NCBI GenBank assembly: GCA_002437585.1
Contig: DJQM01000012.1
Coordinates: forward strand, 1-33,459
Length of the DNA: 33,459 nucleotides
Direction of reading: 5' to 3'
Source of the DNA: Clostridiales bacterium UBA6386
GTDB taxonomy: Bacteria > Bacillota > Clostridia > Oscillospirales > Oscillospiraceae
Shown here: positions 15,328 through 21,704 of the stretch, one piece after another
Numbering within the stretch: the first letter of the stretch is position 1
Layout of the letters: each line of letters opens with the position of its first letter
Notes under the pieces: model-generated
Databases searched by the model: none
What the model was told of the DNA's origin: nothing
Seen by the model: the letters and a program-made list of their open reading frames with translations, nothing else
Made by a program: the position numbers and the translations under genes

Positions 15328-16835
15328 AATCAATCGCCTATGTGGTCTTCGCTGCCATTGTGGCAATTGCCTACTATCCGGCAGGCCGGTTCCAATACGG
15401 CCAAAGAATTGTCCTGCTGTGCGCGAACCTGTTCTTCATTCTGGCGGCCTCCGGGGTGAAATCTCTTCTGATTATCGCCGCCTGCGTGGCCATTTCCTAC
15501 CTTGCGGGACTGCTCATTGAGAAGAATCTGGAGCGGAAGAAAACAGCGAGAAGGATTTTCTGGCTGGACGTGATTCTGTCCCTGGCCATTTTGTGCTACT
15601 TCAAATTCTTCCGGGACAGCTTTGAGGCGGTGCGGTTGTTTTTCAGTCACCGGGGCATTTCCATCAGCACCCTGGTCAGCCCCATCGGCATTTCCTACTT
15701 CACCCTGACCATGATCGCCTACGCCAACGATATCTATCACAGAAAGCACCCGGCGGAGAAGAATTTCCTCAATTATTTTGTCTTTATCACCTATTTCCCC
15801 TCCATTCTGGAAGGGCCGGTGAACCTGTACAAGAAGACCGCTCCCCAGTTCCAGCGCATCCACAAGCCAAACGCCGATCAGATCATCATGGGTATGCAGC
15901 GTTCCCTCTGGGGCTACTTCAAGAAGGTGGTCATCGCCGACCGGATCGGCATTCTGGTGCTGGGCATTCTGGGCGACGAAACCACCGTGGGCTTCACCCT
16001 CTTCTGGGCCATGGTGCTCTACAGCTTCCAGATCTACGCCGATTTTTCCGGCGGCATCGACGTGATCATGGGTATTTCCGAGGTGCTGGATATCCGTCTG
16101 GCGGAAAACTTCCGGGCGCCGTTGGTGTCCCGGAGCGTCACCGAATACTGGCAGAGATGGCACATGTCTCTGGGGGAATTCATGGAGAAATACCTGTATT
16201 ATCCCATTGTGCTGAACAAATCCGTGATGAAGTTCTCCAGGAAGATCCCCAACGCCTACTTAAAAAAGGTCTTCTCCGCCACCCTGGCCTCCATCATCGT
16301 CTTCGTGCTGGTGGGCATCTGGCACGGCACCGGCTGGAACTATGTGGTCTACGGCTGCTATCAGGCCTTCTTCGTTTCCACCGCCACCCTGCTGGGGCCC
16401 TGGTACAAGTCCCTGCGGACAAAGCTGCACTTAAGCGACAGCTCTATCAGCTGGCGGCTGTTCCAGACCCTGCGTACCTTCCTGATTCTGACCTTCGGCC
16501 GGTTCTTCATCCGAGCCGGATACCTGGGGCAGGCCTTCGATCTGCTGCGCCGGGTATTCCAGTTCCGCCCAGGGCAGGTTCACGTTCTCTTTGACGGCAG
16601 CCTCACCGCCTTCGGCCTGGACGGGGCAAACATCCGGCTGATGTATTTTGGCATTTTGCTGATGATTGCCGTGGATATCCTCCACGAGCACAAGGTGAGG
16701 CTCCGGGAGACCCTGATGAAGCAGGACATCGTTTTCCGGTATGCCGTGTATCTGCTGGCGGTGTTCTCCATCATCATCTTCGGCATTTACGGCCCGGAAT
16801 TCAGCAGTGCCTCCTTCATTTACCAGGGCTTCTAA
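15318..16835 (+). CDS. MBOAT family membrane O-acyltransferase (DltB/AlgI-like)
   Basis: A 505-residue polytopic protein of the membrane-bound O-acyltransferase family with about 10-12 hydrophobic segments. Diagnostic features are SPIGISYFTL (~121-130), ADFSGGIDVIMGISEVL (~241-257), WQRWHMSL (278-285) and VGIWHGTGWNY with the invariant catalytic His336. This family forms a funnel through which an acyl group from a cytoplasmic donor (here the carrier protein) passes to an extracytoplasmic acceptor. It is longer than DltB (about 400) and closer in size to AlgI/PatA-type proteins. Translation overlaps the MBL gene by 10 nt. Confidence 0.93.
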   Translation: MDLKSIAYVVFAAIVAIAYYPAGRFQYGQRIVLLCANLFFILAASGVKSLLIIAACVAISYLAGLLIEKNLERKKTARRIFWLDVILSLAILCYFKFFRDSFEAVRLFFSHRGISISTLVSPIGISYFTLTMIAYANDIYHRKHPAEKNFLNYFVFITYFPSILEGPVNLYKKTAPQFQRIHKPNADQIIMGMQRSLWGYFKKVVIADRIGILVLGILGDETTVGFTLFWAMVLYSFQIYADFSGGIDVIMGISEVLDIRLAENFRAPLVSRSVTEYWQRWHMSLGEFMEKYLYYPIVLNKSVMKFSRKIPNAYLKKVFSATLASIIVFVLVGIWHGTGWNYVVYGCYQAFFVSTATLLGPWYKSLRTKLHLSDSSISWRLFQTLRTFLILTFGRFFIRAGYLGQAFDLLRRVFQFRPGQVHVLFDGSLTAFGLDGANIRLMYFGILLMIAVDILHEHKVRLRETLMKQDIVFRYAVYLLAVFSIIIFGIYGPEFSSASFIYQGF

Positions 16836-16852
16836 GGCGGGAGAGTTTTTTC

Positions 16853-17917
16853 ATGAAGAAATATATCATTCGCGCGGTGGCCTTCGCGCTGCTGTTCTGC
16901 CTGTGCTTTACGGCAGCCCAGAGCGTGCTGCACTACCGCTGGTCTGGAAACGAGGGGCTATACACTCGAAACATTGTGTACGCTCAGGCGTCCTCCGGTT
17001 CCATTGACGTGCTGTGCTTTGGCACCAGCGAAATATACGCTGGCTACTCTCCCATCATCGGCTATGAGGACGCGGGCGTTACCGGCTTCAACTTCGCCGT
17101 ATCCAGCCGGTCTGCCATGACCGCCTATTACCAGCTTCTCTACGCTTTGGAATATCAGACCCCGGCCGTAGTTCTATGCGATTTCTGCTGCCTGTTTGAC
17201 GACAAGCTGCCCCAACAGGAGGAAGATGTCTACCGGAAGGTGGCCGAATGTATGCCAGACAAGAAACTCAAGGAGCAGCTCATCCGGGAAATCTGCAAAG
17301 TGGACGAGACCCAGTCCTATCTGTACTGGGAATTTCCGCTGCTGCGGTACCATTCCCGGTGGAACGAGCTGTCCGAGATCGATTTTACCCCGGATTATCA
17401 GGTAGACGAGACATATCCCAGCTATCAGAAGGGTGCGCTATTCGGCAACCACGACTTTGACGGCGAGTTGACCAGCATCACTCCGGAACTCTGGGACTGC
17501 ACAGATACTGTCAGTGCCAAATTCCTCTCCCAGTTCAGCATCCGCTATTATGATCTGATGATCCAGACCTGTCAGGAGATGGGCATCCCTATGGTAGCTG
17601 TGTTCCCACCCAAAATTCTCTCCGGCAGCCAACATGTGGCTCGCTGGAAGGCCACCAAGGAATATCTGGATTCCCGGGGCGTTCCCTGTCTGGACTACTG
17701 CGCTTACGAGCAGGTACAGCGGATGAACCTGAACCTCCAGGAGCACTATTATGATGACTATCACCTGAATCTGGCAGGTTCTGCGGTCTTTACCAGAACC
17801 CTTGTCCAGGACTTGAAGGAAATTGTAAGCCTGCCAGACCACCGGGGCGACCCGGCCTATCAGGCCGACTGGCAGACTCCACTGGAACTGTTCCGGGAAA
17901 AATACCCGAATCTGTAA
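16853..17917 (+). CDS. SGNH-hydrolase/DltD-like surface acyltransferase, paralogue 1
   Basis: A 354-residue protein with an N-terminal membrane anchor (residues ~5-25, no lipobox) and an extracytoplasmic SGNH-like domain. The block I nucleophile is Ser59 in FGTSEIYAGY. The block V dyad is Asp301/Asp302 and His304 in YYDDYHLNLAGS. DltD and AlgJ/AlgX-type proteins use this site to finish acyl transfer from the MBOAT to the polymer. GGGAGAG precedes the ATG. A close paralogue follows after 31 nt: roughly 80% identical over the first ~170 residues, diverging around 190-230. The pair suggests recent tandem duplication with divergence of the acceptor-facing part. Confidence 0.85.
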   Translation: MKKYIIRAVAFALLFCLCFTAAQSVLHYRWSGNEGLYTRNIVYAQASSGSIDVLCFGTSEIYAGYSPIIGYEDAGVTGFNFAVSSRSAMTAYYQLLYALEYQTPAVVLCDFCCLFDDKLPQQEEDVYRKVAECMPDKKLKEQLIREICKVDETQSYLYWEFPLLRYHSRWNELSEIDFTPDYQVDETYPSYQKGALFGNHDFDGELTSITPELWDCTDTVSAKFLSQFSIRYYDLMIQTCQEMGIPMVAVFPPKILSGSQHVARWKATKEYLDSRGVPCLDYCAYEQVQRMNLNLQEHYYDDYHLNLAGSAVFTRTLVQDLKEIVSLPDHRGDPAYQADWQTPLELFREKYPNL

Positions 17918-17948
17918 CCGTTTTTTCGCAGCAAGGAAGTTAAACAAC

Positions 17949-19010
17949 ATGAAAAAGTATCCCATTCGGGTCGTGGCCTTCGCGCTGCTGTTCTGCCTGT
18001 GTTTTGGAGCCGCCCAGAGCGTGCTGCACTACCGGTGGTCGGTAGAGGATGATCTGTATACCAAGAATATTCTCTATTCCCAGGCGTCCAGTGATTCCAT
18101 TGACATTCTCGCCATTGGCACCAGCGAACTCTACGATGGCTACACCCCCATCGTCGGCTACGAGCAGGCCGGGGTCACCGGCTTCAACTTCGGCATGGCC
18201 TACCGGTCTGCCATGACTGCCTATTATCAGCTTCTCTATGCGCTGGAATACCAGACCCCTGCCGTTGTGGTCTGCGATTTCAGCTGCCTGTTTGACGATA
18301 TGCTGCCCAGCGAAGCCGAGCCTGTCCACCGGAAGGTGGTGGAATGTATGCCGGACAAGAAGCTGAAAGAGCAGCTGATCCGGGAAATCTGCAAGGTAGA
18401 CAAAAGTCAGTCTTATCTTTCCTGGGAATTTCCCCTTCTGCGCTATCACTCCCGGTGGAACGAGCTGACGGATGCGGATTTCTCCCGGGACTATCTGGTA
18501 AATCCTGACTACCCCGCCTATCAGAAGGGAGCCGGCATGACCGACATTCCCCGGGCCGGTTCTCTTTCCGCCATCGTGCCGGAGCTCTGGAACTGCGCCG
18601 GTGCCCAGCCGGAGCCCATGTCCCAGTACAGCATTCATTACTATGATCTGATGATCGAAGCCTGCAGGGAGCGGGGAATTCCGGTGGTGGCCGTGTTCAT
18701 GCCCAGCATTTCCCACGCCTTCCACTCTGCCCTCCGCTGGGATGCCACCAAGGAATACCTGGATTCCCGGGGCGTTCCCTGTCTGAACTACTGCACCTAT
18801 GCGCAGGTGCAGCGGCTCGGACTGAATCTCCAGGCGCACTACTGCGATGACTCCCACCTGAATGTGGCAGGCTCAGTGATCTTCACAAAGGTCTTCCTTC
18901 AGGATTTGCAGGAAATCGTGAGCCTTCCCGACCACCGGGGCGATGGCCGCTATTACGATGAATGGGACGCGCCCCTGGCTCAGTTCCGACAGAAGTATCC
19001 CAGCCTATGA
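17949..19010 (+). CDS. SGNH-hydrolase/DltD-like surface acyltransferase, paralogue 2
   Basis: A 353-residue protein with the same architecture as its upstream neighbour: membrane anchor ~5-25, Ser59 in IGTSELYDGY, and Asp300/Asp301-His303 in CDDSHLNVAGS. All expected catalytic residues are kept, so it is not a decayed copy. The variable region around 190-230 (PAYQKGAGMTDIPRAGS) differs strongly from paralogue 1. AAGGAAG precedes the ATG. It is the last gene of the operon. No clear terminator follows before the esterase promoter at 19039-19067. Confidence 0.85.
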   Translation: MKKYPIRVVAFALLFCLCFGAAQSVLHYRWSVEDDLYTKNILYSQASSDSIDILAIGTSELYDGYTPIVGYEQAGVTGFNFGMAYRSAMTAYYQLLYALEYQTPAVVVCDFSCLFDDMLPSEAEPVHRKVVECMPDKKLKEQLIREICKVDKSQSYLSWEFPLLRYHSRWNELTDADFSRDYLVNPDYPAYQKGAGMTDIPRAGSLSAIVPELWNCAGAQPEPMSQYSIHYYDLMIEACRERGIPVVAVFMPSISHAFHSALRWDATKEYLDSRGVPCLNYCTYAQVQRLGLNLQAHYCDDSHLNVAGSVIFTKVFLQDLQEIVSLPDHRGDGRYYDEWDAPLAQFRQKYPSL

Positions 19011-19038
19011 AAATGGCCGATCATTTTATATCACCCTC

Positions 19039-19067
19039 TTTCCATTTCCGGAATAATGTGCTATAAT
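19039..19067 (+). promoter_or_regulatory. Promoter of the esterase gene
   Basis: -35 TTTCCA (19039-19044), a 17-nt spacer and -10 TATAAT (19062-19067), 29 nt before the ATG at 19097. Confidence 0.75.
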
Positions 19068-19096
19068 TACGGAAAATTGAAACGGGAGTGAGACCC

Positions 19097-19864
19097 ATGG
19101 TAATCAAGCAGCCCTTTTACTATCCACCCGGAAAGTCCGACCGCAACCTGCACATCTATCTGCCGGAAGGCAAGGGCGGCCGGTTCCCGGTGATGTACTT
19201 TTTCGACGGTCACAATCTGTTCTTCGATTCCGATGCCACCTACGGCAAGTCCTGGGGGCTGAAGGAATTTCTGGACAGCTGGAGCAAGCCCATGATCGTG
19301 GTGGGCATGGAATGCAGCCATACAGGAAATGAGCGGCTGGAGGAATACCTTCCCTATCCTGCCGCCGGAAATGAGGCCGGAAAGCTCACTGCCAAGGGCG
19401 ATGAGACCCTGGACTGGCTCATCACCCGGGTAAAGCCCTACATTGACGGCCGCTTCCCCACCATTCCCTTCCGGGAATGCACCGGCATTGCCGGCTCCAG
19501 CATGGGCGGCCTCATGGCCATCCGGGGAGTGCTGGGCTATAACCGTTGGTTCTCCAAGGCTGCCTGCCTGTCCAGTGCCATCGGCTTCTGCCCGGAGGGA
19601 GTCTTCACCGACGCGGCCATGGCTCCCATCGATTCCAACACCCGGGTGTATCTGTCCTGGGGCGCGCGGGAAGCCTGGGGTCGTCAGGGCCCGGAGAACC
19701 GGGACGACAACAGCCAGTCCTATCGCTGGAACCAGGGGCTTGCCCGGGAAATTCAGCGTAAAGGCGGCACCACCCTGGTCTACTGTCAGCCAAACGGCGG
19801 ACACTGCGAGGCGGACTGGGAAAAACAGGTTCCGCAGTTTATGGACTTTCTGTGGATGCACTGA
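19097..19864 (+). CDS. Putative esterase (esterase D-like alpha/beta hydrolase)
   Basis: A 255-residue cytoplasmic alpha/beta hydrolase of the putative-esterase (esterase D/tributyrin esterase) family. The nucleophile elbow is GSSMGG with Ser135, and a catalytic His lies in GGHCEADW near the C terminus. The N-terminal PVMYFFDGHNLFFD forms the oxyanion-side strand typical of the family. The likely reaction is hydrolysis of short acyl esters. The ATG at 19097 is preferred over an in-frame GTG at 19088 because GGGAG at 19084-19088 overlaps that GTG. It follows the acylation operon but has its own promoter and terminator, so a role in removing surface acyl groups is unlikely without a signal peptide. 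Confidence 0.88.
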   Translation: MVIKQPFYYPPGKSDRNLHIYLPEGKGGRFPVMYFFDGHNLFFDSDATYGKSWGLKEFLDSWSKPMIVVGMECSHTGNERLEEYLPYPAAGNEAGKLTAKGDETLDWLITRVKPYIDGRFPTIPFRECTGIAGSSMGGLMAIRGVLGYNRWFSKAACLSSAIGFCPEGVFTDAAMAPIDSNTRVYLSWGAREAWGRQGPENRDDNSQSYRWNQGLAREIQRKGGTTLVYCQPNGGHCEADWEKQVPQFMDFLWMH

Positions 19865-19885
19865 TTAAGCGGAAAATGAAAGAAC

Positions 19886-19918
19886 AAACGCTCCCGGCTT
19901 CAAAAGCCGGGAGCGTTT
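19886..19918 (+). terminator. Terminator of the esterase gene
   Basis: A 14-bp stem (AAACGCTCCCGGCT at 19886-19899, AGCCGGGAGCGTTT at 19905-19918) with a 5-nt loop, followed by TCTAT. It isolates the downstream peptide unit. Confidence 0.85.
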
Positions 19919-19940
19919 CTATATCAAATCAATATAGCAG

Positions 19941-19984
19941 TTCCTAGGAATTTGGTATTTTACTTTTTTGAGAATTGGTATTAT
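19941..19984 (+). promoter_or_regulatory. Promoter/operator region of the small-peptide array
   Basis: A perfect palindrome TTCCTAGGAA lies at 19941-19950. Two related direct repeats follow, TTTGGTATTTT (~19951-19961) and ATTGGTATTAT (~19974-19984), 23 nt apart or about two helical turns. The second forms an extended -10 (TGG-TATTAT, 19979-19984) and lacks a good -35, as expected for an activator-dependent or tightly regulated promoter. The first peptide start is about 50 nt downstream. Confidence 0.5.
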
Positions 19985-20034
19985 CATAAGGTCAGAAAGA
20001 AAAACAATCCAAAATTCGGAAAGGAGCTGGGATT

Positions 20035-20097
20035 ATGAAGCTGATTCAGAAAATCGAGATGGCTCTGGACGCTTACTACAAAACCTTTCAGCATTGA
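20035..20097 (+). CDS. 20-residue peptide A of the tandem YxTF array
   Basis: Encodes MKLIQKIEMALDAYYKTFQH. The ribosome site is GGAAAGGAG, 8 nt before the ATG. The peptide is cationic at its N terminus and amphipathic if helical (Ile4, Ile7, Leu11, Tyr14, Phe18 on one face). It ends in Tyr-Tyr-x-Thr-Phe-x-His and has no signal peptide, membrane helix or Cys. It shares length and C-terminal pattern with the next two ORFs, whose starts lie exactly 103 and 206 nt downstream. Too short for standard gene callers. Function unknown: a signalling peptide, modified-peptide precursor or regulatory leader are all possible. Confidence 0.75.
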   Translation: MKLIQKIEMALDAYYKTFQH

Positions 20098-20137
20098 TTC
20101 CATGTATACCGTTTTCGTATCAGAAGGGAGAAGCTTT

Positions 20138-20200
20138 ATGAAAGTCACGAAAAAGATTGCTGAATTGCTCACCGAGTACTACGAAACCTTCAGGCATTGA
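20138..20200 (+). CDS. 20-residue peptide B of the tandem YxTF array
   Basis: Encodes MKVTKKIAELLTEYYETFRH. The ribosome site AAGGGAG lies 7 nt before the ATG. Identical to peptide A at Met1, Lys2, Lys6, Ile7, Leu11, Tyr14, Tyr15, Thr17, Phe18 and His20. Only 37 of 63 nucleotide positions match, with part of the agreement in the 3' end (TACTAC, AAACCTT, CATTGA). The gap to peptide A is 40 nt and to peptide C again 40 nt. Conservation of the C-terminal half across the array suggests that this part is functional. Confidence 0.75.
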   Translation: MKVTKKIAELLTEYYETFRH

Positions 20201-20240
20201 CGAACCTGTGACCGCCATCCGCACCGAAAGGAGAAGCCCT

Positions 20241-20303
20241 ATGAGAATCGTGGAAGACGCTGAGATCCTCGAGGCGCGCCGCTACACAACCTTCCGTTTT
20301 TGA
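20241..20303 (+). CDS. 20-residue peptide C of the tandem YxTF array
   Basis: Encodes MRIVEDAEILEARRYTTFRF. The ribosome site AAAGGAG lies 8 nt before the ATG. Same length as A and B. It keeps a basic residue at position 2 and Tyr15, Thr17, Phe18 and Arg19 (as in B). Tyr14 is replaced by Arg and the final His by Phe, and the N-terminal half is more acidic. This is the most divergent member and may have a different specificity. Confidence 0.7.
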   Translation: MRIVEDAEILEARRYTTFRF

Positions 20304-20325
20304 TTCCAACAAGAAGAGGAAGTCT

Positions 20326-20349
20326 ATGACAAATACCGACTATCCATGA
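20326..20349 (+). CDS. Seven-residue mini-ORF D closing the peptide array
   Basis: Encodes MTNTDYP, with AAGAGGAAG ending 5 nt before the ATG. Its stop codon sits 1 nt before the terminator stem. It does not share the YxTF signature. It may be a truncated fourth unit, a translated spacer or chance; the Shine-Dalgarno is the only support. Confidence 0.3.
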   Translation: MTNTDYP

Positions 20350-20350
20350 A

Positions 20351-20384
20351 CCCCGTCATTTGCAAGCGCAAATGACGGGGTTTT
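20351..20384 (+). terminator. Terminator of the peptide array
   Basis: A perfect 13-bp stem (CCCCGTCATTTGC at 20351-20363, GCAAATGACGGGG at 20368-20380) with a 4-nt loop and a TTTT tract. The peptide transcript therefore ends here, about 390 nt after its promoter, with no larger gene on it. It also lies just beyond the end of the convergent LysR gene. Confidence 0.9.
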
Positions 20385-20385
20385 G

Positions 20386-21297
20386 TTATTCTTCCGCCTC
20401 CAGAAAATCCGCCGGATGCACCTGGAGATAGTCCTGGACGTAATCCAGGAAGGCCTGGGAAAGCTCGCTCATCACCGCGTCCCGCTTGCGCACCAGCAGG
20501 TATCCGGCCTGTCGGGATGGTTCCACGATCCGCCGGGAGACAATGCCCGGCATAGGCACGGGGGTAGTCTGGGGGAAAATGGACACCCCCACGTTGGCGT
20601 GAGCCATAGCCAGCACGTCCACAAAATTGGAGTGCTCCCCCACGATATTCGGCTCTGCCCCCACCAGCCGGAACCAGCTGCGGATTTCATCGATCCGGGA
20701 GCTTCGGTGGGGCACAATCAGCGGATAATCCGCCAGCTCCCGCAGGGGCAGCGGCTCATCAGGCTGAGCCGCCAGAGGGTGATCCGCCGAAAAAATGGCG
20801 CACCATGGCTCGTCACCTACGGGAATGCCCTCCAGGTGCTCGCTGTCATAGGGGGCGGCAATGATACCCAGCTCATAATAGCCCCGGAGAATCTGGTCAA
20901 TGATGTCGTCGCTGCTGCCGTTGGCAATCTCAAAGCGCACCAGGGGATATTCCTCCCGGAAGCCCGCCAGCCACCGTCCGGCCAGAAAAGGCGCCAGACC
21001 TGCCACGCTGCCCAGGCACAGGGTTCCGCTCAGACCCATGGCAAAGGAGGCCACCTCCTCCCGTGTGCGCTCCGCCAGGTCGAGAAGCTGCTCCGCCCGG
21101 CGGTACAGAAGCATTCCCGCCTCGGTCAGCTGCAAGCTTCTGCCGCCCCGGACAAACAGCTGGGTGCCCAGCTCCTGCTCCAGATTTTTGATCTGGTTGC
21201 TCAGGGGCGGCTGGCTCATGCTCAGCCGCTGAGCTGCCCGGGTGAAATTCAGCTCCTCGGCCACAACGGTAAAATAATTCAGACTGCGAAGATCCAT
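20386..21297 (-). CDS. LysR-type transcriptional regulator
   Basis: A 303-residue LysR family regulator. The N-terminal winged helix-turn-helix (~1-60) reads MDLRSLNYFTVVAEELNFTR, then AAQRLSMSQPPLSNQIKNLE, the canonical LysR recognition helix. The C-terminal effector domain (~90-290) has the usual two-lobed substrate-binding pattern. Full family length. GAGGGGG precedes the ATG. No divergently transcribed enzyme gene is adjacent, so its target is not evident. It converges on the peptide array, whose operator-like repeats lie about 1.3 kb away. It could regulate that unit in trans, but nothing in the sequence proves it. Confidence 0.95.
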   Translation of the reverse strand: MDLRSLNYFTVVAEELNFTRAAQRLSMSQPPLSNQIKNLEQELGTQLFVRGGRSLQLTEAGMLLYRRAEQLLDLAERTREEVASFAMGLSGTLCLGSVAGLAPFLAGRWLAGFREEYPLVRFEIANGSSDDIIDQILRGYYELGIIAAPYDSEHLEGIPVGDEPWCAIFSADHPLAAQPDEPLPLRELADYPLIVPHRSSRIDEIRSWFRLVGAEPNIVGEHSNFVDVLAMAHANVGVSIFPQTTPVPMPGIVSRRIVEPSRQAGYLLVRKRDAVMSELSQAFLDYVQDYLQVHPADFLEAEE

Positions 21298-21333
21298 GGT
21301 CTGTTCCCCCTCTTTTTCGCCAAGCTCAGGATC

Positions 21334-21362
21334 ATTATACAGCAGGCAGTCCGCTGCCGCAA
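21334..21362 (-). promoter_or_regulatory. Promoter of the LysR gene
   Basis: On minus: a weak -35 TTGCGG (21357-21362), a 17-nt spacer, then -10 TATAAT (21334-21339), about 37 nt before the start codon. Confidence 0.65.
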
Positions 21363-21423
21363 TAGGGATATTACTTGCGGGTCAATCCGTTCGCCACTTT
21401 TTCAACAAAAAACAGCAAAGCTA

Positions 21424-21455
21424 CACCCCATGCCGGGCACTTCCGGCATGGGGTG
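21424..21455 (-). terminator. Terminator between Na/Pi cotransporter and LysR genes
   Basis: A 13-bp stem (CACCCCATGCCGG at 21424-21436, CCGGCATGGGGTG at 21443-21455) is followed on minus by a T-rich stretch (GCTTTGCTGTTTTTTG). It would end the nptA-type transcript after the structured repeat. Confidence 0.75.
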
Positions 21456-21482
21456 GCACAAAGGAAGAAGCAATCGTGAACT

Positions 21483-21704
21483 AAGGAAGCTCTGATGAAA
21501 TCGACAAGAACTGTGCGCGAGAGATTTTTCGTCCAATTGCGGTATCGAAAACGGTGGGATCCTGTATGCACCCGCAAGGGTATGCCGCATCCGTAAGCCG
21601 GCTTTCGCTGGCAACGGCTGCGCAATCTTTCCCGTTTTTGATACCGAAGAGTGGGCGGAAAAGAGCCGCTCACCGCCGCAGACAATTGATTCAGAGGTTC
21701 CCTA
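21483..21704. repeat. 222-bp structured repeat element abutting the Na/Pi cotransporter stop
   Basis: The ends are imperfect inverted repeats (AAGGAAGCTCTGATGAAAT on the left and the complement of CAGAGGTTCCCT on the right). Inside is a second inverted pair, CGGTATCGAAAACGG (21540-21554) with CCGTTTTTGATACCG (21632-21646), enclosing smaller hairpins. The right end supplies the transporter's stop codon. A fragment like the left end (GGAAGCTCTGACTAAAT) recurs at about 25348. It resembles a non-autonomous mobile or palindromic element. No gene is seen in 21298-21701. Confidence 0.6.

Noticed and set aside
20035..20349. Peptide array as a classical attenuation leader for a downstream gene
   Set aside because: A strong terminator ends the unit and the next gene (LysR) is on the opposite strand, so there is no downstream structural gene to attenuate.
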